Part shown: positions 7,291 through 13,769 of the stretch, piece by piece
Layout: the number at the start of each line of letters is the position of its first letter
Numbering within the stretch: position 1 is the first letter of the stretch
Source of the DNA: a virus
IMG/VR virus record: IMGVR_UViG_3300047552_000782
Location: 1-50,666 of that record
DNA length: 50,666 nt
Direction: 5' to 3' (one strand)
The notes under the pieces: generated by a model
What the model saw: the letters and a program-made list of their open reading frames with translations, nothing else
Databases searched by the model: none
Told to the model about the DNA's origin: nothing
Position numbers and translations under genes: made by a program

Positions 7291-7783
7291 ATCCGTTTCT
7301 TTTCGACGTTGCTACAAACACTGTAGTATCTTTATCGAAAACGTCGTTAGGCTTCAGAGTTTTATCTTGTCCTATTAGCTTGCCGGCTCCGAGACCGAGA
7401 TCTCTTTCAACTTGAGCTACGGTGCTGCCAGCTTTGATTACAACTCTTTCCTGCTTAGTGTGGTGAACTATGTTTAGAGTTATAGTTTCGTCCACAGGTT
7501 TAGTTTCTTTAGCGGGCTTTTTAAGCGGCTTTACTGGTGATTTTTTAGCAGCCGCTTTTGCCGGTTCTTTAGTTTCAGTCTTTGTTGCTGATTTTGTAGT
7601 TGATTTTTTACCGAATGCCTTCTTAACAACTTCGGCATCTGCGGTTGAAATGTTACTTGAAACAGATTTATAAGCAATCTTATTTGAATCCAAAACGTCC
7701 ATAACTTCTTTATTAGTTACTTTAAGTTCTTTGGATAAGTCGTAAATTCTCACTGTCTCAGTTGCTGTTTTTTTCTTAGTCAT
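7289..7783 (-). CDS. Fusion of an IF2 N-terminal-type domain to a ubiquitin-like (beta-grasp) tail
   Basis: 164 residues in three parts. Residues 11-57 (VRIYDLSKELKV, then KEVMDVLDSNKIAYKS and AEVVKKAF) match the small helical domain at the N-terminus of bacterial translation initiation factor IF2. Residues 58-98 are a Lys/Pro/Ala/Thr-rich flexible linker. Residues 99-160 have the strand-strand-helix-strand pattern of a beta-grasp (ITLNIVHH, RVVIKAGSTVAQVERDLG, LKPNDVFDKDTTVFVA), and the chain ends SKRNG with an exposed Gly. Position between the E1-like and JAB genes makes it the likely substrate. The Ubl assignment rests on pattern and context; a ThiS-like sulfur carrier is the main alternative. 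Confidence 0.7.
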   Translation of the reverse strand: MTKKKTATETVRIYDLSKELKVTNKEVMDVLDSNKIAYKSVSSNISTADAEVVKKAFGKKSTTKSATKTETKEPAKAAAKKSPVKPLKKPAKETKPVDETITLNIVHHTKQERVVIKAGSTVAQVERDLGLGAGKLIGQDKTLKPNDVFDKDTTVFVATSKRNG

Positions 7784-7812
7784 TTTAAACTATCTCCTTT
7801 TAATTTCTACTC

Positions 7813-8658
7813 TTAGTTTCTACTTACTATACAAGATTCACCAGACTGGGCGGGTACAAAACCTCCTTTCTTTCCCACTACCACAGACGGGTATGTTATT
7901 CTTTCCTCCAAACAATTTGCAGCTATTTCTTTTTTGCACTGATTATAGATAGGCTCAAACAGTGCTCTGTCAAGAGTTGCCGGTACTTCTACTTCCATTG
8001 TAGTTTTATGCCCGTTGCCTAAAAAGAATCCGGCGTGTACTTTTCCAGCTCTATTCATAATCAGGTAAGGGAATCCTTCTTTATCTCTCAAGTCATTTAT
8101 CTCTTCATAGTTATCCAAGTCAGTTCCGCTAGGTTTAACCATTCCGATATCTGCATGACTGTGCCAATCTAAAGTCCATAAGGGTAATTCATTTATAGGA
8201 ACTTTTTTCATAAACGCTGCTACCCATTCAGCTTCTACGTTAGCGTGAGCTTTTCTTACTACCTGATTCGGTAGGATTGTTACATCAGTAACTACTCCAT
8301 TTTCTATTTTTCCGAATCCGGTAATCTCTAACCCACCTACAATCTGAACATAGCAATTAATTTTTATCCAAGCTTTTTCGGAAAAAATAAGCTTTTCTGG
8401 TATGTTAAGAGTCAGTACATTCTGTAAATAAGTTAAGCACTCTTTTGGTCTGATTGGAATATGCTCAACAACTGGCGGCGGCTTTACAGCTGCTGCCACC
8501 GCTGCGGGATAAAATCCAACTCCTGTTTCTCTGTCTTCGTAATCTCCGTAAATGGCATCATACTGTGAGGGGGCTATGCCGGGAAGAGGTTTATTTGAAT
8601 AGCCCCTTTCACTGCTGTAGCTGCCTCTGAATCCGCCTCTGTTTGATTTTTTGCTCAT
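7813..8658 (-). CDS. JAB/JAMM metalloprotease (deubiquitinase-like)
   Basis: 281 residues. An Arg/Gly/Ser/Tyr-rich N-terminal tail (1-45) is followed by a JAB domain (about 75-260). The JAMM zinc site is complete: Glu111 in GGLEITGFG, His166 and His168 in DWHSHADIG, Ser177 and Asp180 in PSGTD. The spacer between the second His and Ser is eight residues, one longer than the common seven. JAMM enzymes cut isopeptide bonds after ubiquitin-like glycine or trim Ubl precursors. Since the Ubl here already ends in Gly, removal from targets is more likely than maturation. It lies 29 bases upstream of the Ubl gene. Confidence 0.85.
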   Translation of the reverse strand: MSKKSNRGGFRGSYSSERGYSNKPLPGIAPSQYDAIYGDYEDRETGVGFYPAAVAAAVKPPPVVEHIPIRPKECLTYLQNVLTLNIPEKLIFSEKAWIKINCYVQIVGGLEITGFGKIENGVVTDVTILPNQVVRKAHANVEAEWVAAFMKKVPINELPLWTLDWHSHADIGMVKPSGTDLDNYEEINDLRDKEGFPYLIMNRAGKVHAGFFLGNGHKTTMEVEVPATLDRALFEPIYNQCKKEIAANCLEERITYPSVVVGKKGGFVPAQSGESCIVSRN

Positions 8659-8683
8659 AAGTTGCTCCTTTGGGTTTATAGTT

Positions 8684-9265
8684 CTACAAATCTGTGAATT
8701 TTTGGCTTTCGTAAAAGCCGTTATTGCTCCTGTCTCTTAACCTTTTCATAAAGTCTTCGACGTGAATTGGCTTAAAGTTACAGTTATCTACGCCCACGTC
8801 AGCTGACCTTCCAAACTCGTGTTCTAATGTTCCGTGTTCATGCCCGAAAGCGTGAAAAGATCCATAATGGCAACAATGCCATCTCAGGTGGGGGAAGTGT
8901 GAAAGGAATATTTTATCTACCCCTATTTTTAGCATCGTGGCTAATCGGTAATTCTGTATTCTGTTTTCCTTTTTCAAATTGATATAAGGAATTTCAGGGT
9001 CATGATTTCCGCCCACTATGTAAACTTTGATATCTGGGCGTATCATATTCAAAACTGATTCAATCTGTTCTTTAATACCGTCGTCTCGGTTATTGAGACA
9101 GGTTAGGTCTCCTAAGTTGTACAAAATAGAATCCTTTGGCAGATTATTCACATTTTGAATAATAACTTCCGTATTTTCTTCCACCGATGAAAAAGGTCTG
9201 TTGCAGGCATTTAGGATCCTTGGGTGGAAAAGATGCCAATCCGCCGTCAAAAATAAATCTCGCAT
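8684..9265 (-). CDS. Calcineurin-like metallophosphoesterase
   Basis: 193 residues with all five metallophosphoesterase blocks: D9-x-H11 (TADWHLFH), GD (52-53), GNHD (N87, H88), H123 in LSHFP, and GHEHG (H142, H144). These bind two metals and hydrolyse phosphomono- or diesters. The family in phages includes short single-domain members with unknown substrates; this could act on nucleotides, RNA or phosphoproteins. Start at MRDLFLTADWH because AGAGGACG precedes it; an in-frame ATG 15 bases upstream has no such site. It lies directly upstream of the JAB gene in the same operon. Confidence 0.9.
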   Translation of the reverse strand: MRDLFLTADWHLFHPRILNACNRPFSSVEENTEVIIQNVNNLPKDSILYNLGDLTCLNNRDDGIKEQIESVLNMIRPDIKVYIVGGNHDPEIPYINLKKENRIQNYRLATMLKIGVDKIFLSHFPHLRWHCCHYGSFHAFGHEHGTLEHEFGRSADVGVDNCNFKPIHVEDFMKRLRDRSNNGFYESQKFTDL

Positions 9266-9309
9266 AATTCGTCCTCTCAATAATATACTATTCTCACTCC
9301 TTACCGTTT

Positions 9310-9459
9310 CTATTGGTAGTCCTTATCTTGTTCTTCCTGTACTGCTTCTTCAAAATGTTCCAAGCAGTAGTCCTTGCTATCATGTTCTAAAGCTTCGGTA
9401 TCAGGGTCTAAAATTTTTCCACACTTACAGCATTTTACATACGCTTCTCTAGGATTCAT
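9310..9459 (-). CDS. Small zinc-finger-like protein
   Basis: 49 residues starting MNPREAYVKCCKCGKIL, with CCxC then a later DYCLEHF, a plausible four-ligand C/C/C/H zinc site in a treble-clef-like arrangement. The C-terminus is Glu/Gln/Asp-rich. The start has GGAAGGAAATTA upstream and overlaps the end of the preceding Myb-like gene by 11 bases. Function unknown. Confidence 0.65.
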   Translation of the reverse strand: MNPREAYVKCCKCGKILDPDTEALEHDSKDYCLEHFEEAVQEEQDKDYQ

Positions 9460-10201
9460 TAATTTCCTTCCTCGTAATTTTTAATTCAATATCAAACTCT
9501 GTTGTTGTATAAGATAACTTTTGATGATTAACAAACTTGGAGTACAGCTTGAGACTCTCCAACCTGCCTAATATTAGCTTAGTTATGGTTGTGTATTCAT
9601 CCTCCGTGGCAGGTTTTTCAGGTTCTTGTGATGGTTGTATAAGCTCTAAAAATGGTTTATCAGTTTTAACTCTTTTAGTGTATTTTCTCTTTTTAGGAAG
9701 TTCCCTACTTTTTAAAATATCTGTAGCTATTTTCTCTCCCTCTTTTAGTTGCTTACGAATCATCGTTACTTTTTGCTTGAGGGCTTGGGGAGATCTTCCG
9801 GGAAGATTCATTTGACTTGTAGGAATTTTATTAGTAATACAGTCTTTAATGTATGCCAATTCCTGGTCAGAGTAATCCTTATTTGTTTTTAGTTCTTCAA
9901 CCGGATTAGACTCATATTTTGACATGTTTTTTAAGCCCTCTATTTGTGAATAAATGGCTGACTTCTTCTTTGTTTTAAAGAATTCCATTATTTCTATGAT
10001 AGGAGTAGATGAGGCTAAAAGTTCGGATAGATCTTTTAAGTCATCTAAACTAAATTTATCAGATCCTATAGTCTCTATGTTTAATTTACGGGCTCTTTTA
10101 AAGATGTTTAGACCTTCTCCTATGTTCTCTTTAAGGGTTTTTAATGTAACTCTACCAAAATTTTGGATGAGATAATCATCCATTGCACTATTCCACTCCA
10201 T
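9449..10201 (-). CDS. Myb/SANT-like multi-repeat DNA-binding protein
   Basis: 250 residues. Three helical repeats of the Myb/SANT type can be made out: 1-42 (EWNSAMDDYLIQNFG... KRARKL), about 50-95 (FSLDDLKDLSELL... IYSQIEGL) and about 108-150 (YSDQELAYIKDCI... LPGRSPQALKQKV). A strongly basic patch ELPKKRKYTKRVK (about 167-180) follows. The C-terminal 60 residues look helical. Likely binds phage or host DNA, as regulator or architectural protein. It leads an operon that includes the small zinc finger gene and possibly the enzymes downstream. Confidence 0.65.
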   Translation of the reverse strand: MEWNSAMDDYLIQNFGRVTLKTLKENIGEGLNIFKRARKLNIETIGSDKFSLDDLKDLSELLASSTPIIEIMEFFKTKKKSAIYSQIEGLKNMSKYESNPVEELKTNKDYSDQELAYIKDCITNKIPTSQMNLPGRSPQALKQKVTMIRKQLKEGEKIATDILKSRELPKKRKYTKRVKTDKPFLELIQPSQEPEKPATEDEYTTITKLILGRLESLKLYSKFVNHQKLSYTTTEFDIELKITRKEINES

Positions 10202-10237
10202 TGTTTTGCTCCTCTGGTTATGGGTATTTTAGACACG

Positions 10238-10441
10238 TTAGTTTTTGTATTCTTCTTTCAGCTTTTCAAAATGCTCTGTTAGAGCCTGCACTACGATTGT
10301 TGTTCTCGGGATTCCAGTAGTATGGTATCTACTCTCTATCTTAGCTATTAATTCATTTGGGATTTGATAACTTCTATTGGAACAGTTTTCCTCTTTTTTA
10401 GGTCTTCCAATTTTTTTAGGGGTTTCTGGTACGTCTGACAT
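10238..10441 (-). CDS. Ribbon-helix-helix regulator with AT-hook-like N-terminus
   Basis: 67 residues. KKIGRPKKEE (9-18) is an AT-hook-like motif, followed by RSYQIPNELIAKIES, which fits the beta strand and first helix of a ribbon-helix-helix domain, and a second helix TTIVVQALTEHFEKL. Such proteins act as dimers and often repress their own promoter. Start supported by AAGGAGAGAGCG. An inverted repeat TTTTAACG(A/G)GG upstream (10473-10537) is a possible autoregulatory operator. Confidence 0.75.
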   Translation of the reverse strand: MSDVPETPKKIGRPKKEENCSNRSYQIPNELIAKIESRYHTTGIPRTTIVVQALTEHFEKLKEEYKN

Positions 10442-10472
10442 TTACGCTCTCTCCTTATACTGATTTAATCGA

Positions 10473-10537
10473 TTTTAACGAGGTTTAATATATTACCCCT
10501 TATTCATACTATAACTATATAAATAACCCCGTTAAAA
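10473..10537. promoter_or_regulatory. Inverted repeat upstream of the ribbon-helix-helix gene
   Basis: TTTTAACGAGG (10473-10483) and CCCCGTTAAAA (10527-10537) are inverted copies with one mismatch, 43 bases apart, in the AT-rich leader region of the gene at 10238-10441. They could be paired operators for that protein. Confidence 0.4.
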
Positions 10538-10578
10538 ACGTTGTGAAGGGGTTTAGCTTTAATGTTTTATTGACATAA

Positions 10579-10603
10579 CAAAAGGGTTTATTCAACCCTT
10601 TTG
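10579..10603. terminator. Bidirectional intrinsic terminator
   Basis: A perfect 10-bp stem CAAAAGGGTT/AACCCTTTTG with a 5-base loop and A/T runs within both arms. It follows the gene at 10636-11040 on the minus strand, so it would end that transcript before the regulator gene. Confidence 0.75.
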
Positions 10604-10635
10604 CTAGTGTCCTCTTCTTGTTCAGTTGAATTGGC

Positions 10636-11040
10636 TTAATACTCAGCCGGTGTAGGCGGTACAGTCGAAGCTTCTGTCTGAGCTTTTGCAGCCTTTGCAG
10701 CTTCTTTTGCTGCCTTTTCTGCGGCTTTTGTAGCGGCTCTTTCTTGAGTTTTTTGAGCTCTTTCTTCAGCCTTCTGTTTGAGCTTCAGCGATTTTTCTTC
10801 GAGTCTTTTTTGCTTTGCAGCTTCTCTTTCAAGTCTTTTCTGTTCCTTCTTTTCGTCTGCTTTAGGAGCGTACTGTTTTTTGTATTCAGTAATCTCACCA
10901 ATAACACCTTGCAATTCCGGTTCAAGTTCAGGACTTAATGCGATTACGCCTTTAAGGTCTCTCAAAATTCTTGAAAAAAATGTTCCGGTTGTAAAGCCTC
11001 CAGGAATCTTAACGCCTCCGACTTCTGTTGATTTTCCCAT
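10636..11040 (-). CDS. IPGGF-module protein with Lys/Ala-rich coiled coil (paralogue of 19130-19603)
   Basis: 134 residues. The N-terminal part (1-58: VGGVKIPGGFTTGTFFSRIL, RDLKGVIALSPELEPEL) is clearly homologous to residues about 70-125 of the protein at 19130-19603. The rest (59-134) is a very regular Lys/Glu/Ala/Arg coiled-coil or single-helix segment ending in a Thr/Pro tail. No known family recognised. It is a single-gene unit with its own promoter, palindrome and terminator, which suggests high or specially timed expression; a nucleic-acid-binding or scaffolding role is possible. Confidence 0.7.
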   Translation of the reverse strand: MGKSTEVGGVKIPGGFTTGTFFSRILRDLKGVIALSPELEPELQGVIGEITEYKKQYAPKADEKKEQKRLEREAAKQKRLEEKSLKLKQKAEERAQKTQERAATKAAEKAAKEAAKAAKAQTEASTVPPTPAEY

Positions 11041-11066
11041 AATGTTCTCCTTTTCTTCTTACCTCT

Positions 11067-11089
11067 GTAAATATCCACTCGATATTTAC
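11067..11089. promoter_or_regulatory. Palindromic operator candidate
   Basis: Perfect 9-bp inverted repeat GTAAATATC-5-GATATTTAC in the leader of the gene at 10636-11040. On the minus strand it lies just past a promoter-like TTGATA followed by TATATT/TATTAT in 11097-11135, the place expected for a repressor site. Confidence 0.5.
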
Positions 11090-11162
11090 TTATTACGAAT
11101 ACTATAATATAAAATAGAAATAAATAAATATCAATAATTAAAATATTTACAAAAATTAATAT

Positions 11163-11612
11163 CTAAGAAGTCAGTATTTTTAAAACTACTCGCAACACCT
11201 GCTCTTGGTCAGTCTTATCGGTAACGTGATTATAGGCTGTCTCTAATGCAGGTTGAATTTCTTTCTTTCGATAACCCATGCTATAAAGAACCTCATAAAG
11301 TTCTTCTTCGTCTTGATTGACTTGCGGGGCTTCAATATCGTCAGCTTCTAAACAGTTCATATCAAATTCTTTGTTAGCGTTTTCATAAGCTTCAATCTTT
11401 GAACTAAACACTTCCAAAACCTTTTCAATATATCCATCAGGGCATTCGCTATCAAGTCTTGCAACCTCGTCCATAATCCTTTTCCAAGCTTCGGGGTAGG
11501 TACAGCTGATTTCTAAATACTTTTCCCATAAATAGTTTACTAATCTTTTAGGATATGGCGAATACATTTTAATATTTCCGCCGATAACAGATAAAAGTTG
11601 TTCTGTGTACAT
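11163..11612 (-). CDS. Hypothetical protein behind a structured RNA leader
   Basis: 149 residues, acidic, predicted all-helical. The start MYTEQLLSVIGGN is chosen for the GTGGAGAT site; a start 12 bases upstream lacks one. Features: YPKRLVNYLWEKYLEI, an acidic middle, and a C-terminal region (VLYSMGYRKKEIQPALETAYN) that resembles the helical C-terminal fold of RuvA-like or UBA-like domains (short MGYxxxEIxxAL pattern). That last resemblance is weak. It is the first gene after the structured RNA at 11634-11795 and may be controlled by it. Confidence 0.65.
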   Translation of the reverse strand: MYTEQLLSVIGGNIKMYSPYPKRLVNYLWEKYLEISCTYPEAWKRIMDEVARLDSECPDGYIEKVLEVFSSKIEAYENANKEFDMNCLEADDIEAPQVNQDEEELYEVLYSMGYRKKEIQPALETAYNHVTDKTDQEQVLRVVLKILTS

Positions 11613-11633
11613 AATAATCTCCACACATAACGT

Positions 11634-11795
11634 AGTTTGAGTGTAAAGGACACTTTATTAGGTTAGGTAATAAAGCCAATGGTGAAACTTCTCACTGACA
11701 GTCTTTTGAAGCTTCTCATAGTTCTTAATTCATAACTATGCCTCAAGCACCGAGCCACTGTTGTCCCTTACACTCAAACTGCTTAAAGCAGTTTG
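11634..11795 (-). ncRNA. Structured RNA element (leader or free ncRNA), no family recognised
   Basis: A 19-bp long-range stem (11634-11652 with 11762-11780) closes a compact fold. Inside are a perfect 8-bp hairpin (11653-11660 with 11668-11675), a 6-bp stem (11677-11682 with 11755-11760), and a 7-bp plus 4-bp hairpin with a small internal loop (11717-11723/11734-11740 and 11711-11714/11745-11748). In both the 19-bp and 6-bp stems the single non-Watson-Crick pair is G-U when read on the minus strand but A-C on the plus strand, so the RNA is probably minus-strand. A 7-bp hairpin (AAACTGC/GCAGTTT, about 11777-11795) at its 5' edge competes with the first pairs. It precedes the gene at 11163-11612. 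Confidence 0.7.
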
Positions 11796-11819
11796 GTTTT
11801 TATGGGTTTACAGGTTTAT

Positions 11820-11840
11820 TATTAAGTTGTCAAGGTACGA
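11820..11840 (-). promoter_or_regulatory. boxA-like leader motif (copy 1)
   Basis: On the minus strand TCGTACCTTGACAACTTAA.. is 18/21 identical to 19695-19715. It resembles boxA of Bacillota rRNA leaders (CTTTGAAAACT type), which recruits the antitermination complex. It lies between the promoter at 11870-11898 and the structured RNA. Confidence 0.45.
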
Positions 11841-11869
11841 TTATAAAGGGTTTTAACTGATTTAATTTG

Positions 11870-11899
11870 ATTTTACCATATAAAACAATAAAAAACAAT
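11870..11899 (-). promoter_or_regulatory. Promoter with tandem ATTGTTTT operator (copy A)
   Basis: Minus strand: TTGTTT (11893-11898), 17-base spacer ending TGG, TAAAAT (11870-11875), that is an extended -10 promoter. It overlaps two ATTGTTTT half-sites 10 bp apart (11880-11899). The same layout recurs at 16629-16658. Confidence 0.65.
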
Positions 11900-11913
11900 A
11901 TTATTTACAAAAC

Positions 11914-12129
11914 TTAACAATTGGGTAAAGCCACAGAGTCTGCGGTAAATAAATGTTCTATAGCACAGCCTAAAATATCGCATAATCTATCCATATTCTC
12001 ATACGAAGGCTGTGTTCTACCGTTTACCCAACTGTAGACCGTTTGTTGTGGCAAGTTAAGCTCTTTTGCCAATTTATAAACACTCCAGCCTTTGAAAGCT
12101 CTTGCTGCTGTTTTAATGTGTATCTGCAT
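11914..12129 (-). CDS. XRE/Cro-type helix-turn-helix repressor
   Basis: 71 residues. The HTH spans about 14-45 with WSVYKLAKELNLPQQTVYSW as helices 2-3 and NGRTQPSYENMDRLCDIL completing the five-helix fold. A small DNA-binding domain without a dimerisation or cleavage domain, like Cro proteins. Start at MQIHIKTAARAF because AGGAGGAG sits six bases upstream. It ends next to the operator at 11880-11899, making it the leading candidate to bind the ATTGTTTT repeats. Confidence 0.85.
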   Translation of the reverse strand: MQIHIKTAARAFKGWSVYKLAKELNLPQQTVYSWVNGRTQPSYENMDRLCDILGCAIEHLFTADSVALPNC

Positions 12130-12141
12130 ACTCAACTCCTC

Positions 12142-12564
12142 CTAGTTCATCCACTTGTTATCGTAAGCCATTTTATAAAAATGGTCATATACCTCTTGTC
12201 CAGTTTTTACTTTTGTATAATTTTGAATGCCGGTTTTCTTATGATTGGCATAGTTATCAAATATTTTAAAATGGCGCTTTTCTTTGCTTAAAAAATATGT
12301 GGCACTAAACTTATCACCATCCTTGGATGTTACTACAATATGAGGAACCCCTTTACTAGAAATTCTTGTTATCGAAGACATTCCCGGAATTTTATTAAGC
12401 TTATGCGATAGAAACGATAAGCAGCCTTTCAAGTTTTTAGCAGTTATTAGTTTTTTGGGCTTGCAATCAGAACAGTATCTAGGATAATCTACAGGATGTC
12501 CAATAAAAGTTCCGCATTGTTGACACAATGTTCCATCTAAAATCATATCTGCAATCTCGCCCAT
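12142..12564 (-). CDS. Phage zinc-ribbon protein (GTLCxxCG type)
   Basis: 140 residues. The N-terminus MGEIADMILDGTLCQQCGTF then PRYCSDCK gives two CxxC pairs and matches a short zinc-ribbon protein common in phages. The C-terminal 95 residues add a strand-rich domain with IVVTSKDGDKFSATYFLSK that is not usual for the short family members. Probably binds nucleic acid or acts as an adaptor. Its start overlaps the membrane protein gene upstream by one base. Confidence 0.7.
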   Translation of the reverse strand: MGEIADMILDGTLCQQCGTFIGHPVDYPRYCSDCKPKKLITAKNLKGCLSFLSHKLNKIPGMSSITRISSKGVPHIVVTSKDGDKFSATYFLSKEKRHFKIFDNYANHKKTGIQNYTKVKTGQEVYDHFYKMAYDNKWMN

Positions 12565-12782
12565 TATTGCCCCCTACCAGCTTTTAATTTTAAATACTTC
12601 TCCCAAAGAACTGGATCTTGTTCGTAAAGGGTGGGCTCTATACAAACGGATTCAGCCGCAGCATAACCGGCTATTACACCGTTTTTATAGCCGATTTTAT
12701 ATCCTATAAAACCTCCAGTTCCTGCAAGCGCAATACAAACCACTAAATAAACTAAAAATTCTTTTAAAAACTTCTCTCGCAT
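12564..12782 (-). CDS. Small single-pass membrane protein with Gly zipper
   Basis: 72 residues. One hydrophobic segment (about 7-30: FLVYLVVCIALAGTGGFIGY) with GxxxG-like glycines, then GYKNGVIAGYAAAESVC. Topology would place the short N-terminus inside. The start has AAAGGAGAATAT. Function unknown; a lysis or superinfection role cannot be shown. Confidence 0.65.
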   Translation of the reverse strand: MREKFLKEFLVYLVVCIALAGTGGFIGYKIGYKNGVIAGYAAAESVCIEPTLYEQDPVLWEKYLKLKAGRGQ

Positions 12783-12800
12783 ATATTCTCCTTTATTTAA

Positions 12801-12983
12801 TTAACTATAGAAACTTGAAAAATAATAGTTCCCAAAACTCTTAATAACTTTAAAGTTAGTCAGCTCGTACTCTTTCATTAATTCAGCCACTTTTTCACAA
12901 AATTCTCGTGTCTTCTTGATATCTTCTTCTTTTTTCTTGTCTTTAAGAAAGGGGTCGTATAAATCGCCACAAAATACTTCCAT
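12801..12983 (-). CDS. Small hypothetical protein
   Basis: 60 residues, MEVFCGDLYDPFLKDKKK then a helical middle (CEKVAELMKEYE) and an aromatic C-terminus (SFGNYYFSSFYS). Strong GGAGGTGAT ribosome site. It starts one base from the stop of the upstream gene. No family recognised. Confidence 0.6.
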   Translation of the reverse strand: MEVFCGDLYDPFLKDKKKEEDIKKTREFCEKVAELMKEYELTNFKVIKSFGNYYFSSFYS

Positions 12984-12984
12984 A

Positions 12985-13293
12985 TCACCTCCATTTTTTA
13001 TAAATTTTATGTATATCGTATTGAGTATCCGTTTCTTGTTTCTTTTTATTAAGATCTTTTTTAGCCTGATTTAGTCTTTCAAAGTTACCAAAAGCTTTTC
13101 CAATGTCTTTGCGAAGTTTTTCTTTAAACTCTTCGCTAATTTTTACCCCTAGCCTTTTAGCCCTGTGAGCTACAGATCCACGGTCTCTTTCATAGCCGTG
13201 TTTAAATAGAAGCATTCTAGTTCCCTCAGGACCTAAGTTTGGATAATTTTCTTGAATTAAAATATCTTCTTGTTCGGCATATTTTCTAATCAT
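12985..13293 (-). CDS. SANT/Myb-like DNA-binding protein
   Basis: 102 residues. The first 50 (YAEQEDILIQENYPNLG, LFKHGYERDRGSVAHRAKRL, GVKI) follow the pattern of phage Myb-like domains, where helix 3 with R-x2-SVAHRAKRLG reads DNA. The rest is basic and helical. Probably a regulator or homing-type DNA-binding domain without a nuclease. Confidence 0.65.
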   Translation of the reverse strand: MIRKYAEQEDILIQENYPNLGPEGTRMLLFKHGYERDRGSVAHRAKRLGVKISEEFKEKLRKDIGKAFGNFERLNQAKKDLNKKKQETDTQYDIHKIYKKWR

Positions 13294-13313
13294 TATTCAA
13301 CCCTCACGCTTAT

Positions 13314-13463
13314 CTATTTTAAATAACTCTTAATTTTCAACCTAAACCCTAAAGATCTTCTATCCTTTTTGTAATCTTCTACGGCTTTTATGCGTCTTAA
13401 CGCAGCGCTAAATCCTATCATATAAGCCATCGGGCTACAATTTGATTGAGGCTCTCTTGTCAT
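13314..13463 (-). CDS. Small basic hypothetical protein
   Basis: 49 residues, start MTREPQSNCSPMAYMIGF, then an Arg/Lys-rich helix (AALRRIKAVEDYKKDRRS). ATG follows the upstream stop directly, with GGAGATTAA as ribosome site. No family recognised. Confidence 0.6.
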   Translation of the reverse strand: MTREPQSNCSPMAYMIGFSAALRRIKAVEDYKKDRRSLGFRLKIKSYLK

Positions 13464-13769
13464 TTAATCTCCATTAAATTTTTGAATACATCTGTAAATA
13501 TTTTCTACGTTTCTGCCCTGAACATGCAAATCCCATATTAAGTTTGAAATGGTTCCTTGAATATCTGAAGATATCAAGGAATTATCTGCAAAATATAAAT
13601 AATCATAATATACAGGATAATCCTCTGGCAGTTTATCTCCTTTTTCAAAGGAAATATTAGTAGGCATGCTCATTCTTGGTGAATTAGAAACAAGATTCAA
13701 CATATTACTTAGCTTTCTTTCTAATTTTGTTTTCTTTTTATAAGCTATTTGAAAATAATTTTTAGACAC
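13464..13769 (-). CDS. Hypothetical protein
   Basis: 101 residues, basic N-terminus (KKKTKLERKLSNML), then an aspartate/tyrosine-rich middle (EDYPVYYDYLYF) and a C-terminal helix. It overlaps the upstream gene by eight bases. Looks like an alpha/beta phage protein; no family recognised. Confidence 0.55.
   Translation of the reverse strand: MSKNYFQIAYKKKTKLERKLSNMLNLVSNSPRMSMPTNISFEKGDKLPEDYPVYYDYLYFADNSLISSDIQGTISNLIWDLHVQGRNVENIYRCIQKFNGD

Noticed and set aside
7813-8658. JAB protein as a displaced lambda K-type tail component
   Set aside because: The tail-tip NlpC/P60 protein is at 40997-41452 in the normal place, and the JAB gene is on the other strand in the accessory arm beside E1-like and Ubl genes.
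11634-11795. Cobalamin riboswitch, suggested by GCCACTG on the plus strand
   Set aside because: The B12 box and the conserved core are missing, and G-U evidence favours the other strand.
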